Positions 46,659-57,790 of a stretch of 64,000 nt of DNA are shown here, piece by piece. This DNA is from Altererythrobacter aquiaggeris (GTDB lineage: Bacteria; Pseudomonadota; Alphaproteobacteria; Sphingomonadales; Sphingomonadaceae): the NCBI RefSeq assembly GCF_037154015.1, contig NZ_JBANRL010000001.1, positions 1,426,001-1,490,000 of the forward strand, written 5' to 3'. The notes beneath the pieces are model-generated. The model worked only from the letters and a program-made list of their open reading frames with translations. It was not told the origin of the DNA and ran no database searches. The number at the start of each line of letters is the position of its first letter. Position 1 is the stretch's first letter. Position numbers and translations under genes: made by a program.

Positions 46659-48823
46659 TCTTCCGGCGAAAGGGGGGGAGCAATTTGCGGCTGAAGCAAA
46701 TTGTCACCTCCGCCACATTGAAAGACAGTTTTAGCCGCCGCTCCATGATTGTGGGCGCGGTTCAGGGCGGCGTGGGATTGCTGCTGGCTGCGCGGATGAC
46801 TTACATTGCGGTTGCCGAAAACGAAAAATACGAAATGGAAGCTGAAAGCAACAGAGTGAATCTGTCGCTGATTCCGCCCCGCAGAGGCTGGATCCTGGAT
46901 CGTAACGGCTCGCCGCTTGCTTCCAACCGCGCCGATTTCAGAGTCGATCTGATCCCTGAACGTCTGACCGATCCGGGCAGGACGATTGATGCACTTGGAT
47001 CGCTTTTGCAATTGGGCCCCGCCAAGGTTCAGGACCTCAAGGATAAAATCGGTGACGCGCGCGGTTTCCAGCCCGTCGAAGTCGCCAGCGGTCTGAATTA
47101 CGATCAGTTTGCGGCAATCAGCGTCCGCCTGCCTGATATGCCCGGCGTGGTGCCCCAGCGCGGTTTTTCCCGGTTTTACCCTACCGGTCCGGCGGTCGGC
47201 CATCTGATCGGCTATGTCGGCGCAGCATCCAAGGAAGAATTTGAGGCCGATCCAAGCCCGCTTCTGGTTACTCCGGGATACAAGATCGGCAAGGACGGAA
47301 TTGAGAAGCAGTATGAGAATACCCTGCGCGGGGAGCCCGGCGCCAGACGGGTCGAAGTAACCGCATCGGGCCGGATCGTTCGTGATCTGGAAACGCGAGA
47401 CGATGTGCAGGGTAAACCGGTCAAGCTGACTATCGATGGTCCGTTGCAGGATTATGCATCGCGCCGCCTGGGCCTCGAGTCTGGTTCAGTGGTGGTCATG
47501 GACTGCGACACCGGCGACCTGCTTTGTATGGCATCCATGCCCAGTTTCGATCCGAACAGTTTTTCCGACGGTATCGGACGTCTTGAATACAAGATGCTGA
47601 GCGACGATGAACGGGTTCCGCTGCGGAACAAGGTGCTGAAGGGCCTTTACCCGCCCGGATCCACGGTCAAACCAACCGTCAGCATGGCTTTTCTGAAAGA
47701 AGGTCTGGACCCCGACGAGACTGTGTTCTGCGGCGGCGGCCTGCGCGTTGGCAACCGTGTGTTCCGTTGCTGGAAACGCGGCGGTCATGGCACGGTCAAC
47801 ATGGCGAAAGGCATCTACCAAAGCTGCGATGTCTATTTTTACCACTTCGCTCAGCGGTTGGGAATGGACCCGATTGCCGAAACCTGCCGTGATTACGGAA
47901 TGGGGCAGGAATTTGACCTGCCCGTGCTGAGCCAGTTCTACGGAACCGTGCCCGACCCGGCCTGGAAGCTGAAAAAATATGACCGGGAATGGCAGGCATT
48001 CGACACGGTCAATGCGACAATCGGGCAAGGTTACATGCTTGCGAACCCGCTCCAGCTGGCGGTCATGGCGACCAGGCTGGCAACGTCCAACCAGGTCCAA
48101 CCGCGGCTGTTGCCCAGCGCAAAAAAGCCGGTTTTCAAATCGATGGGTCTGACCGAGGAATACAAGGTTTATATCCGCAAGGCCATGAGCGATGTGGTCA
48201 ACGGGCCGGGCACCGCAGGCCGCGGCCGTCTGCCGCTCGATGATGTGCTGATGGCCGGAAAGACCGGTACCGCACAAGTGGTGGGCCTGAACTTCTCGGA
48301 CGGTAAAAGTGGGCCATGGAAATACCGCGATCACGGGCTTTTCATTTTCTTCGCGCCATTCGACAAACCCAAATACGCTGGTGCCGTAGTGATAGAACAT
48401 GGCGGTGGGTCCGGTGCTGCCTACCCGATTGCGCGTGATGTGATGACTTTCATGTTCGATCCCCAGAAGGGGCTGGATGCGCTGTACGGTTTCGAAAAAC
48501 AGTGGGGCGGAACAGCGCAGGAACGCCTCGACAGGAAATACGCCGCAATCGCCCGCGAAGCCGGCCAAGATGTGCCGCCAGCGCCGCGCCGTGATGAAGA
48601 TATTTTCGATCAGGTCGAGGCCGAAGCCCGTGCGGCCGCGCTTCGCCCTGCGGAAATTGCAGATAAGGCGGTCACTCCCAGATCAGACGCGACCCCATCT
48701 GCTGCGGGCCCATCTGCTGCGGGCCCATCTGCTGCGGGCCCATCTGCGCCCTCCTCTGCGCCCTCCTCTGCCGGCCCTTCTGCCGCACCCGCAACTGTAA
48801 CGCCCCGGGGTTATCCGCGGTGA
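46655..48823 (+). CDS. mrdA: Penicillin-binding protein 2 (elongasome transpeptidase)
   Basis: A 722-residue class B penicillin-binding protein. One N-terminal membrane helix (SMIVGAVQGGVGLLLAARM) leads to the PBP dimerisation domain (RRGWILDRNGSPLASNRADF). The transpeptidase domain has the nucleophile motif PPGSTVKPT (~335), SCD in IYQSCDVYFY as the SxN-like motif, and AGKTGTAQ (~536). Beyond it the ~100-residue tail becomes Ala/Pro/Ser-rich with GPSAA repeats, unusual for PBP2. It is coupled to mreD (ATGA) and rodA (GTGA). Confidence 0.95.
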   Translation: MIFRRKGGSNLRLKQIVTSATLKDSFSRRSMIVGAVQGGVGLLLAARMTYIAVAENEKYEMEAESNRVNLSLIPPRRGWILDRNGSPLASNRADFRVDLIPERLTDPGRTIDALGSLLQLGPAKVQDLKDKIGDARGFQPVEVASGLNYDQFAAISVRLPDMPGVVPQRGFSRFYPTGPAVGHLIGYVGAASKEEFEADPSPLLVTPGYKIGKDGIEKQYENTLRGEPGARRVEVTASGRIVRDLETRDDVQGKPVKLTIDGPLQDYASRRLGLESGSVVVMDCDTGDLLCMASMPSFDPNSFSDGIGRLEYKMLSDDERVPLRNKVLKGLYPPGSTVKPTVSMAFLKEGLDPDETVFCGGGLRVGNRVFRCWKRGGHGTVNMAKGIYQSCDVYFYHFAQRLGMDPIAETCRDYGMGQEFDLPVLSQFYGTVPDPAWKLKKYDREWQAFDTVNATIGQGYMLANPLQLAVMATRLATSNQVQPRLLPSAKKPVFKSMGLTEEYKVYIRKAMSDVVNGPGTAGRGRLPLDDVLMAGKTGTAQVVGLNFSDGKSGPWKYRDHGLFIFFAPFDKPKYAGAVVIEHGGGSGAAYPIARDVMTFMFDPQKGLDALYGFEKQWGGTAQERLDRKYAAIAREAGQDVPPAPRRDEDIFDQVEAEARAAALRPAEIADKAVTPRSDATPSAAGPSAAGPSAAGPSAPSSAPSSAGPSAAPATVTPRGYPR
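48696..48750. repeat. 15-bp tandem repeat in the mrdA tail
   Basis: The 15-base unit CATCTGCTGCGGGCC occurs three times exactly (48696, 48711, 48726) with a partial fourth at 48741. It is followed by a second 12-base repeat rich in GCGCCCTCCTCT. It encodes the GPSAA linker repeats. Copy-number change would stay in frame. Confidence 0.9.
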
Positions 48824-49947
48824 CCGGGGGAAATTCTGGCATCGTCCCGGCGCCGATCGCACGCTTGCCATGGATCGTTATCGCACCGCTTTCGGTGCTG
48901 GTGCTTTTTGGGGCCGCGGTCTTGTATTCGGCGGCCGGCGGATCGATGCAGCCATTCGCAAGCTCTCATCTGATCAGATACGGCGTATTCCTGATCATGG
49001 CATTGATCATGATGGTACTGCCACGCGATTTCGTTCGCTTCATTGCCTATCCTGCATATGGCGGAGTGCTGGTTTTGCTGGTGCTCGTCGAAATTCTGGG
49101 CGCGATGGGCGGCGGTAGTCAACGCTGGCTTGAACTGGGTTTCATGCGGCTACAGCCGTCGGAACTGATGAAACCGGTGGTCGTGCTTGTGCTGGCCCAA
49201 TTCTATTCGACATTTCCTGCAGGAATGGTCCCTACCTGGCGGGCATTGGTCCCTGCCGGCGTGCTGATAGCCTTGCCGATGGCACTCGTGCTTGTGCAGC
49301 CTGACTTGGGGACCGCGCTGGCCATCGCGTTTGGCGGGGTCGTTGTCATGTTTCTCGCCGGATTACCGATACGCTGGTTTGTTGCTGCGGGCGCGGCAGC
49401 CGCAGCCGTAATACCGCTGGCCTATTTTTTCGCGCTTCAAGAGTATCAACAGCGCCGGGTAACCACATTCCTTGATCCCGAAAGTGATCCGCTGGGCGCT
49501 GGCTATCACATTACCCAGTCAAAGATTGCCATCGGTTCGGGCGGATTGACCGGAAAAGGCTTTGGAAACGGGTCGCAAAGCGGGCTGGACTATCTACCCG
49601 AACCGCATACGGATTTTGTGTTTGCGACAATGGCCGAAGAGTGGGGCATGATCGGCGGTTTTCTGGTCCTTGCCATATTCGCGATTGTCCTTCGCTGGGG
49701 TCTCGGCGTCGCAAGAAGATCGGGCGATCCTTTCGCGCGGCTGCTCGCCGCGGGAATGACCGCGACGATATTCTTTTACGTCGCGATCAATCTGATGATG
49801 GTTATGGGGCTGGCGCCGGTTGTAGGTATCCCCCTCCCCTTCATGAGTCACGGCGGGTCGTCGATGATGACCAACATGATTTGTGTCGGTTCGCTCATGA
49901 TGGTGAACAACTGGAACAGGTCGCAGGCGCGCACCGGATTTGGCTGA
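48820..49947 (+). CDS. rodA: Peptidoglycan polymerase RodA
   Basis: A 375-residue SEDS-family glycosyltransferase with ten hydrophobic segments, working with PBP2. The SEDS landmarks are GGSQRWLELGFMRLQPSELMK, VLVQPDLGTALAI, the AGYHITQSKIAIGSGGLTGKGF loop, PEPHTDFVFATMAEEWG and VGIPLPFMSHGGSSM. The GTG start at 48820 overlaps mrdA by GTGA, closing the five-gene mre/mrd/rod operon. Catalytic Asp lies in the VQPDLGT region. Confidence 0.96.
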   Translation: MTGGNSGIVPAPIARLPWIVIAPLSVLVLFGAAVLYSAAGGSMQPFASSHLIRYGVFLIMALIMMVLPRDFVRFIAYPAYGGVLVLLVLVEILGAMGGGSQRWLELGFMRLQPSELMKPVVVLVLAQFYSTFPAGMVPTWRALVPAGVLIALPMALVLVQPDLGTALAIAFGGVVVMFLAGLPIRWFVAAGAAAAAVIPLAYFFALQEYQQRRVTTFLDPESDPLGAGYHITQSKIAIGSGGLTGKGFGNGSQSGLDYLPEPHTDFVFATMAEEWGMIGGFLVLAIFAIVLRWGLGVARRSGDPFARLLAAGMTATIFFYVAINLMMVMGLAPVVGIPLPFMSHGGSSMMTNMICVGSLMMVNNWNRSQARTGFG

Positions 49948-50054
49948 ACATCCCGGGCGGCGGCATTTGCCCCTTCCCACTGCGAAAACAGTCGCTATAT
50001 GCAGCGCCTCACCGCCGCGGACGCGATTCGATATCGCCTCGCCGCGTCGTGAAC

Positions 50055-50130
<76 letters not shown>

Positions 50131-50251
50131 TTCACGCCAGTTTTGCAGCGACAGTGCTCCTACATTGCCGGGCGCCGCAGCGGAAAACCGTACCGGAAAA
50201 CATTGTGACCTTCCGATTTGGCGTAGTAAGGCCGGATCGACTGGGGAAACA

Positions 50252-51319
50252 ATGGCAGCGCCAAAACCATCTTATTACACCGGCGATCTTTACGGCGAAC
50301 TCACGCTGCTGGAAGACGCACCTTCAAGAACGTCTCGTGCGGCCCTGTTACCGGGCTTCACGATTTGCGCGATTGCCAGCATGGCGGCGGCCTTTCTGGG
50401 CCAGACTTACGGTGCCCCGTTAATCCTGATGGGTCTGTTGATCGGTCTGGCGCTGAGTTTTGTGTCGCAGGACGTGCGCACCCACAGCGGGCTCGACTTT
50501 GCATCACGCACGATTTTGCGCGGCGGTATCATTCTGCTCGGCTTGCAAGTGACGCTGATGCAAATTGCCGAACTGGGCGCGGCGCCATTTGCCGCTCTGA
50601 TTGTGGTCATGGTGGCAGCCATGGCTGGCGGTCTGCTGTTTGCCCGAATGGTGGGACAACCGTTTGAAGGCGGATTGCTGGCGGGCGGCGCGACGGCGAT
50701 TTGCGGCGCATCGGCTGCGCTCGCCCTGTACGGGGTAATCGGGCAGAAAAAAGTCAGCCAGGCCCAATTTGCCGTAACCTTGGTGGGTGTTTCGCTGGCC
50801 AGTGCCGCGGCGCTTTCGACATATCCCGTACTGGCCGCCTGGCTCGACCTTACAGATCAGCAAGCAGGCTTTCTGACAGGTGCATCGATTCATGATGTCG
50901 CACAGGCGATCGGCGGCGGCTTTGCCGTGTCTGACTCCGCCGGCGCGTATGCCACTGTCGTCAAACTGGCGAGAGTAGCGTTGCTCGCTCCGATTGTGGC
51001 TATCGCCGCACTGGTGTTAAGGCGCAGGGCCAAAGCGGCAGATGATCAGCAGGAGATGCCAAAGCTGGCCCTGCCGGGATTTATCATCCTGTTTCTGATG
51101 GTGCTGGTGGTCAATTCGCTGGTGTCTCTACCACCTCAGGTCGGGCAATACGGCTTGATCGCATCCAAGACGATGCTGCTGCTCGCTGTCACAGCCACGG
51201 CGATGCGTTCAAGACTTGATCTGCTGCTCGAAACCGGTTGGCGAACAATTGTGCCGGTTTTTGGCGCTACATTTGCCTCGTTGGTAGCCGCGCTCGCACT
51301 GCTTCCGCTGATCGGCTGA
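50252..51319 (+). CDS. YeiH/UPF0324 family permease
   Basis: A 355-residue inner-membrane protein with about ten hydrophobic segments, resembling the YeiH family (often annotated as putative sulfate exporters without firm proof). Motifs are SGLDFASRTILRGGIILLGLQV, LLAGGATAICGASAALAL, TGASIHDVAQAIGGGFAVS and KLARVALLAPIVAI. The ATG at 50252 fits better than the longer GTG frame. Located just after tRNA-Lys. Confidence 0.9.
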   Translation: MAAPKPSYYTGDLYGELTLLEDAPSRTSRAALLPGFTICAIASMAAAFLGQTYGAPLILMGLLIGLALSFVSQDVRTHSGLDFASRTILRGGIILLGLQVTLMQIAELGAAPFAALIVVMVAAMAGGLLFARMVGQPFEGGLLAGGATAICGASAALALYGVIGQKKVSQAQFAVTLVGVSLASAAALSTYPVLAAWLDLTDQQAGFLTGASIHDVAQAIGGGFAVSDSAGAYATVVKLARVALLAPIVAIAALVLRRRAKAADDQQEMPKLALPGFIILFLMVLVVNSLVSLPPQVGQYGLIASKTMLLLAVTATAMRSRLDLLLETGWRTIVPVFGATFASLVAALALLPLIG

Positions 51320-51326
51320 TACGCGG

Positions 51327-51575
51327 TCAGATTACCCAGTCGAATTGCGCCTCGAATTTGTCGAGCTCCGCCAGATCGGCACGGTTCGTTACCATGCTAC
51401 GATATAGGCGCCGGATCGTGTCACTACCGGTTTTTTCACACAGCCAGGGACAGACCGCGTGAAGCAGGCAGGCCAATCCGCCGCCAATCATCGACAGACC
51501 AAATCCGGCAGCGTGCGCCAGATGCTGACCGTATGTTTCGCCGATACTCCTTGGATGGTGCGTAAAGATATTCAT
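51327..51575 (-). CDS. DUF6356-type small membrane protein
   Basis: An 82-residue protein starting MNIFTHHPRSIGETYGQHLAHAAGFG, with one hydrophobic stretch (LSMIGGGLACLLHAVCPWL) and a basic C-terminal half (RRLYRSMVTNR). It matches my recollection of the sphingomonad DUF6356 family. Function unknown. ATG 51575 has GGAG six bases upstream and is preferred to a longer ORF. It converges with the YeiH gene and is divergent from ribB. Confidence 0.75.
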   Translation of the reverse strand: MNIFTHHPRSIGETYGQHLAHAAGFGLSMIGGGLACLLHAVCPWLCEKTGSDTIRRLYRSMVTNRADLAELDKFEAQFDWVI

Positions 51576-51661
51576 GTTCGCTCCGTTGATTCTACGCCTG
51601 TCATAGCGGATCGGAACGCCCATGTCCCGGGCAGCGGCTGGGCCACGCCGGCAGTTTCAAA

Positions 51662-51697
51662 TGTGATCATATTTACATATCACACTGCAATGTGATA
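51662..51697. promoter_or_regulatory. TGTGAT box array before the HTH-RibB gene
   Basis: Three boxes: TGTGAT (51662-51667), ATCACA (51679-51684) and TGTGATA (51691-51697). Boxes 1 and 2 form a perfect 6-bp inverted repeat with 11-base spacer. Boxes 2 and 3 form a perfect 7-bp repeat (TATCACA-N6-TGTGATA). The array ends only 11 bases before the ATG at 51709 and overlaps the promoter-leader region. Confidence 0.6.
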
Positions 51698-51708
51698 GGT
51701 GGCCCGCC

Positions 51709-52977
51709 ATGAACACACCTACCATCCACAAAGTCCGCCAGATCATTGCCGAAGGCAAGGTTACCCGCGCCGGTCTTGCACGCGCTGCAGGGCTTCACGC
51801 CAATACACTTCGCGATTGCACCGATGACGGCTGGAATCCCACGGCCGAAACATTGGGCAAGCTCGACCGGTTCCTCGCGGTAAATGACGAACGCGTGGTG
51901 CTGGTCCCGATCGAGGAAATTATCGACGAAGCGCGCAACGGACGGATGTTTATTCTGGTCGATGACGAGGACCGCGAGAACGAGGGTGACCTGATCATAC
52001 CCGCGCAAATGGCAACCCCCGACGCGATCAATTTCATGGCCACACACGGGCGCGGCCTCATCTGTTTGTCGCTTGGACGCAGCCGCGTCGAAACCCTCGG
52101 GCTCGAACCGATGAGCAGGAGCAACCGTACGCGGCATGAAACAGCCTTCACCACATCCATCGAAGCACGCGAAGGTGTGACAACGGGTATCAGCGCAGCC
52201 GACCGCTCGCGGACGATTTCGGTGGCAATAGATTCTGCCAAGGGCGCCGATGATATCGTCACTCCGGGCCATGTATTCCCCCTGGTCGCGCGCGAGGGCG
52301 GCGTGCTTGTACGCGCGGGCCATACCGAGGCGGCGGTCGATATCTCGCGCCTTGCCGGGCTTAATCCGTCGGGTGTCATTTGCGAAATCATGAATGATGA
52401 CGGTTCGATGGCGCGGCTGGAAGATCTGGTGTCATTCGCCAAGATCCACAATCTCAAGATCGGCACAATCCGCGACCTGATCGAATACCGGCGCAAGAAC
52501 GATCACCTCGTCGAACTGGTCAGCGAGAGCGGGCTGACATCGGATTACGGCGGCGAATGGCGCGCGATGACTTATCGCAATGTTATCAACGGTGCGACAC
52601 ACGTCTGTTTGCAAAAGGGGCACGTCGATCCCGACAGGCCTACCCTAGTCAGGATGCACGCCATTTCGATTTTCGACGACGTTCTGGGTCAAAGTGGTCC
52701 CAAGAAGCGCACCCTCCAGCGTTCGATGGGTGCCATCGGCGATAATGGCAGCGGTCTGATTGTCCTGATCATGCCCGATAAGCCCGAACATCTGCAGGCC
52801 GAAATCGGCCGCGAAAAGCCGGGCGAGGGTGAATTGCGCGATTATGGTATCGGCGCGCAAATTCTGGTGGACCGCGGCGTCACCGATATGGAACTGCTTA
52901 GCAACTCACACCGTAATGTGGTGGGGCTGGAAGGTTATGGCCTGAAAGTCACCGGCACACGCGCAATTCCCGAATAA
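51709..52977 (+). CDS. ribB: HTH-fused 3,4-dihydroxy-2-butanone-4-phosphate synthase with degenerate GTP cyclohydrolase II domain
   Basis: A 422-residue three-part protein. Residues ~1-60 are an Xre-like helix-turn-helix ([19 protein letters not shown], then [14 protein letters not shown]). Residues ~65-270 are Rib[23 protein letters not shown] and [15 protein letters not shown]. The C-terminal ~150 residues align with GTP cyclohydrolase II but lack the zinc cysteines (HAISIFDD where the family has HSECLTGD; no LRCDC) and the RxExR loop. So it should make only the four-carbon riboflavin precursor. ribH follows after 10 bp. Confidence 0.92.
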   Translation: MNTPTIHKVRQIIAEGKVTRAGLARAAGLHANTLRDCTDDGWNPTAETLGKLDRFLAVNDERVVLVPIEEIIDEARNGRMFILVDDEDRENEGDLIIPAQMATPDAINFMATHGRGLICLSLGRSRVETLGLEPMSRSNRTRHETAFTTSIEAREGVTTGISAADRSRTISVAIDSAKGADDIVTPGHVFPLVAREGGVLVRAGHTEAAVDISRLAGLNPSGVICEIMNDDGSMARLEDLVSFAKIHNLKIGTIRDLIEYRRKNDHLVELVSESGLTSDYGGEWRAMTYRNVINGATHVCLQKGHVDPDRPTLVRMHAISIFDDVLGQSGPKKRTLQRSMGAIGDNGSGLIVLIMPDKPEHLQAEIGREKPGEGELRDYGIGAQILVDRGVTDMELLSNSHRNVVGLEGYGLKVTGTRAIPE

Positions 52978-52987
52978 GGATACGACA

Positions 52988-53410
52988 ATGGCAAAATTCC
53001 TCATCGTGGAAGCGCGCTTTTACGACCATCTGAACGACATGCTGATCGCCGGTGCCCGTGCCGCGCTTGAAAGCAAGGGTCACGAAACCGAAGTGCTCAC
53101 TGTTCCCGGTGCGCTGGAAATTCCGGCTGCCATCGCGCTTGCTGCCGAGAGCGGGCAATATGACGGCTTCGTCGCCATCGGCGTCGTCATCCGCGGTGAG
53201 ACGTACCACTTCGAAATCGTCGCAGGAGAAAGTGCACGTGGCATTATGGCGCTGACTATCGACGGGATCGCCGTGGGCAACGGTATCATCACGGTCGAAA
53301 ACGAGGCGCAGGCGCTTGCCCGCGCGGACATGGCGCGCAAGGACAAGGGCGGCGAAGCTGCTGTGGCCGCGATGGCCCTGCTCGATCTGCAAAACCGCTT
53401 CGGCGTTTAA
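52988..53410 (+). CDS. ribH: 6,7-dimethyl-8-ribityllumazine synthase
   Basis: A 140-residue lumazine synthase that joins the RibB product with the pyrimidine precursor, the penultimate riboflavin step. [56 protein letters not shown] and [16 protein letters not shown] are family blocks, with the catalytic His in RGETYHF. It is coupled to the HTH-ribB gene. No ribE, ribD or ribA in the window, so the pathway is split. Confidence 0.96.
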   Translation: MAKFLIVEARFYDHLNDMLIAGARAALESKGHETEVLTVPGALEIPAAIALAAESGQYDGFVAIGVVIRGETYHFEIVAGESARGIMALTIDGIAVGNGIITVENEAQALARADMARKDKGGEAAVAAMALLDLQNRFGV

Positions 53411-53547
53411 GTCGCGATCACCATCCGAGAACGCGCCCGAGGACCGACAGAGAGCCCGTCGTCAGGTTCGGCCTCGACAACGTTTCTGTCATGTCAGGCA
53501 ATCGTGCGGCGCCGAGCCGAAAATATTGTGACGGCGTGGGCGTGCGA

Positions 53548-55580
<2,033 letters not shown>

Positions 55581-55618
55581 ACCACGCCGCACTGCCCACG
55601 CAAGAAGGGAAACCGGCA

Positions 55619-56014
55619 ATGGCGGAGCATAGCCTCGCCGACATTGATGCCGATGACCATCCGGATAACGAGCCGCAGCTACGCGGCTCGTTACTGGATG
55701 ATGTTGCCGCGACCATCGATGACGGCAAAACCTATATCGAGGCCGAACTGGCCTATCAAAAGTCGCGAGCGGCATTTGCGGCAAACAAAAGCAAATCAGC
55801 CATCGGCTTTGCTCTTGCGGGGTTCGCCATGCTGCATATCGCGTTGATTGCACTGGTTGTCGGCCTGGTTTTCGCGCTTAGTCCGCTCATCACGCCGCTG
55901 GGCGCCACCGCCGTTGTTTTCGGCGGACTGGTCATTTTGGGCGCACTGTCCATTCGCCTGGCAGTCGGCAAAGCGCGCACGATAAAACACGCGTTCAGGA
56001 GCGAAGAAGCATGA
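55619..56014 (+). CDS. Phage-holin-family (YqjE-like) membrane protein
   Basis: A 131-residue protein with two hydrophobic segments (SAIGFALAGFAMLHIALIALVVGLVF and GATAVVFGGLVILGALSI, adjoining). It resembles the putative holin Phage_holin_3_6/YqjE group, which usually has no link to phage. Preceded 38 bases earlier by the DUF883-like gene; AGAAGGGAAA lies upstream of the ATG. It overlaps the next gene by ATGA, so they are coupled. Confidence 0.8.
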   Translation: MAEHSLADIDADDHPDNEPQLRGSLLDDVAATIDDGKTYIEAELAYQKSRAAFAANKSKSAIGFALAGFAMLHIALIALVVGLVFALSPLITPLGATAVVFGGLVILGALSIRLAVGKARTIKHAFRSEEA

Positions 56015-56343
56015 GCGAGGTGCATGCAAGGCTGGCCGAAGACCGCGCAATTCGCGATGCGGCGCGCGCCGTTTTCACAGCCGATCTCGCAAATCTGAAG
56101 GATGACATCAAGGACCGCGGTGTCGGCGCGAGAATGAAGGACCGAATTGGTGAAACCGCAGCAGACATGATGGAAGAAGCGGTAGATATGGCCGCCGAAA
56201 ACAAGGGTTTGCTGGGCGCACTGGGTGCGGCATTGGCGCTGTGGTTCGGACGGTTCCCCATTCTCGTTGCGCTGGGATTGGCAGAGGCCGAGGATAGCGG
56301 CGAAAACCACGACTATAATTCAGGAGCAGAAGATGACGATTGA
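56011..56343 (+). CDS. Small operon protein with a hydrophobic segment (unknown)
   Basis: A 110-residue protein: an amphipathic/charged first 75 residues (KDDIKDRGVGARMKDRIGETAADMMEEAV), one hydrophobic stretch (GLLGALGAALALWFGRFPILVALGLAE), and an acidic tail (AEDSGENHDYNSGAEDDD). I see no clear family, though the helix-then-TM plan resembles DUF3618-like proteins. It overlaps the holin-like gene by four bases and the following gene by eleven. Confidence 0.75.
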   Translation: MSEVHARLAEDRAIRDAARAVFTADLANLKDDIKDRGVGARMKDRIGETAADMMEEAVDMAAENKGLLGALGAALALWFGRFPILVALGLAEAEDSGENHDYNSGAEDDD

Positions 56344-56830
56344 CGAGAAGCGCGACGAGTTGCGCCAGAAAATTGAAATTGCCGAAAGCCGCCAGAAAGC
56401 GCGCGAAGCGACAATGTCCGAACGTGCCACCGAAGCTGCCGGGACCGCGAGGGATTTCGCTAAGAACCACCCCGTCGCAACCGTCCTCGGCGGAATTGCT
56501 GCCGGCTTGTTGATCGGTTCGATGTTCAAGGGTGGTCGCCGGATCGGCGCGCAGGCCGGACGTCGCGCTGGCGGGTTTGCCTCGTCCGCAGGCCGGATCG
56601 GAATGTCCTTTGCTCGTGACGCCATGCTGACCGCAGGCGCGGCAGCGGTTGCCGGCAAAGACACGCTCGAGGATTTGGGCGACGGCGCGGGCAGCGCGGC
56701 GCGCAATCTGAAGCGCGGCGCGGCTTACAAGCTGGGCAGCACATCCGATACCGCACGCGCATTGACCCGCAAGGCAAGCCGCAGCGCAAGCCGTGCGGTT
56801 CGCGACGTTCGTGGCCGCATCGGGAAATAA
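56333..56830 (+). CDS. DUF883-like glycine-anchored helix protein
   Basis: A 165-residue protein whose middle (AKNHPVATVLGGIAAGLLIGSMFKGGRR) is a YqjD/DUF883-type glycine-rich transmembrane anchor. An amphipathic N-terminal helix precedes it, and a basic Ala/Ser/Arg tail (RRAGGFASSAGRIG, then KRGAAYKLGS) follows. The C-terminus is strongly basic and could bind nucleic acid or phospholipid. It is the last gene of the operon and starts within the preceding gene (ATG 56333). A stress-response role is inferred from the upstream EcfG-type promoter. Confidence 0.75.
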   Translation: MTIDEKRDELRQKIEIAESRQKAREATMSERATEAAGTARDFAKNHPVATVLGGIAAGLLIGSMFKGGRRIGAQAGRRAGGFASSAGRIGMSFARDAMLTAGAAAVAGKDTLEDLGDGAGSAARNLKRGAAYKLGSTSDTARALTRKASRSASRAVRDVRGRIGK

Positions 56831-56901
56831 CCTGCCTTTGAACGGGCTGATTTAGCTAGTATGGCGTCAGCGATTATCCGCACGAAAATACGGGACTGAA
56901 G

Positions 56902-57132
56902 ATGGCCGACACACAATTACTGCATCTGGTGATGGGCGGACGGGTGACCGATCCGCGGGGTATGGAATTTCAGGATCTGAAAGACCTGCACACTGTCGGT
57001 TATTTCGCCAATTTCGATGATGCCGAACAAGCGTGGCGTTCATGGGCACAGCGCACGGTTGATGATGCCGAAATGAAATATGTCATCGTCCATCTGCACA
57101 AGTTGCTCGAACCGAAACTTCCGCCGGTCTAA
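56902..57132 (+). CDS. DUF4170 protein
   Basis: A 76-residue protein with the DUF4170 pattern: LLHLVMGGRVTDPRGMEFQDL, then VGYFANFDDAEQAWRSWAQRTVDDAEMKYVIVHL. A small, acidic cytoplasmic protein common in alphaproteobacteria, function unknown. ATG 56902 has GGGAC nearby upstream. A strong bidirectional terminator follows. Confidence 0.85.
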   Translation: MADTQLLHLVMGGRVTDPRGMEFQDLKDLHTVGYFANFDDAEQAWRSWAQRTVDDAEMKYVIVHLHKLLEPKLPPV

Positions 57133-57137
57133 CCAGA

Positions 57138-57163
57138 AAAGCCCCGCATCACTGCGGGGCTTT
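57138..57163. terminator. Bidirectional terminator between DUF4170 and greA
   Basis: AAAGCCCCGCA/TGCGGGGCTTT stem (57138-57148 and 57153-57163) with loop TCAC. T-runs flank both strands (TTTTTATAT on plus; TTTTCTGG on minus). It serves the plus-strand DUF4170 gene and the minus-strand greA. Confidence 0.92.
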
Positions 57164-57222
57164 TTATATCTGGATCGCACTGTGTCCGTTGACCCGCCGC
57201 AACCGTTGCGGTGCGGCCGAAA

Positions 57223-57690
57223 TCAGATGAATTCGATTTTCTCGATCATATAGGCCTTGTCGCCCGAAGGAACAGTCACTTCCACTTCCTCACCCTTGGA
57301 ACGGCCGATCAACGCGCGGGCCAGCGGCGAACTGTAGGAAATACGCCCGCTGCCAGCGTTGGCTTCGGTTTCACCCACGATCTGATATTTCACCGGTTTG
57401 TCGTTATCGTCGAGCAAAGTGATGGTCGCACCAAACACCACCCGGTCGCCCGACAGCGTCTTGGGGTCGATAATCTGCGCGCGCGTGACCTTGCTTTCGA
57501 TATCGCCGATCATCGCCTCTACCTGGCCCTGACGTTCCTTTGCGGCGTGATATTCTGCGTTTTCGGACAAATCGCCGTGCGCGCGTGCTTCTTCGATGGC
57601 ATCGACAATTTTCGGCCGTTCGGCGCGCAATTGCTTCAGATCAGCCATCAATGTGTCATAGCCCTCAGCGAGCATCGGCACCTTATCCAT
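57223..57690 (-). CDS. greA: Transcription elongation factor GreA
   Basis: A 155-residue Gre factor that rescues backtracked RNA polymerase by stimulating transcript cleavage. The N-terminal coiled coil has [19 protein letters not shown] and the tip [16 protein letters not shown] (the catalytic acidic pair). The C-terminal FKBP-like domain has [38 protein letters not shown] 57690 is the standard start; the longer upstream frame is artefactual. It follows carB (minus) by 100 bases. Confidence 0.97.
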   Translation of the reverse strand: MDKVPMLAEGYDTLMADLKQLRAERPKIVDAIEEARAHGDLSENAEYHAAKERQGQVEAMIGDIESKVTRAQIIDPKTLSGDRVVFGATITLLDDNDKPVKYQIVGETEANAGSGRISYSSPLARALIGRSKGEEVEVTVPSGDKAYMIEKIEFI

Positions 57691-57790
57691 CGGTAAATCC
57701 TGTCTTTTCAATCGCTTTGTGTGACAATCCAAACCTTGGCCGTTCCCTGCGGGGGAAAGACTGTCCGGCTCTGAATGTCGGGAAGACGTG

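Noticed and set aside
55619-56014. Prophage signal from the holin-like protein
   Set aside because: The YqjE/holin_3_6 family is commonly chromosomal; no lysin, capsid or integrase genes are nearby.
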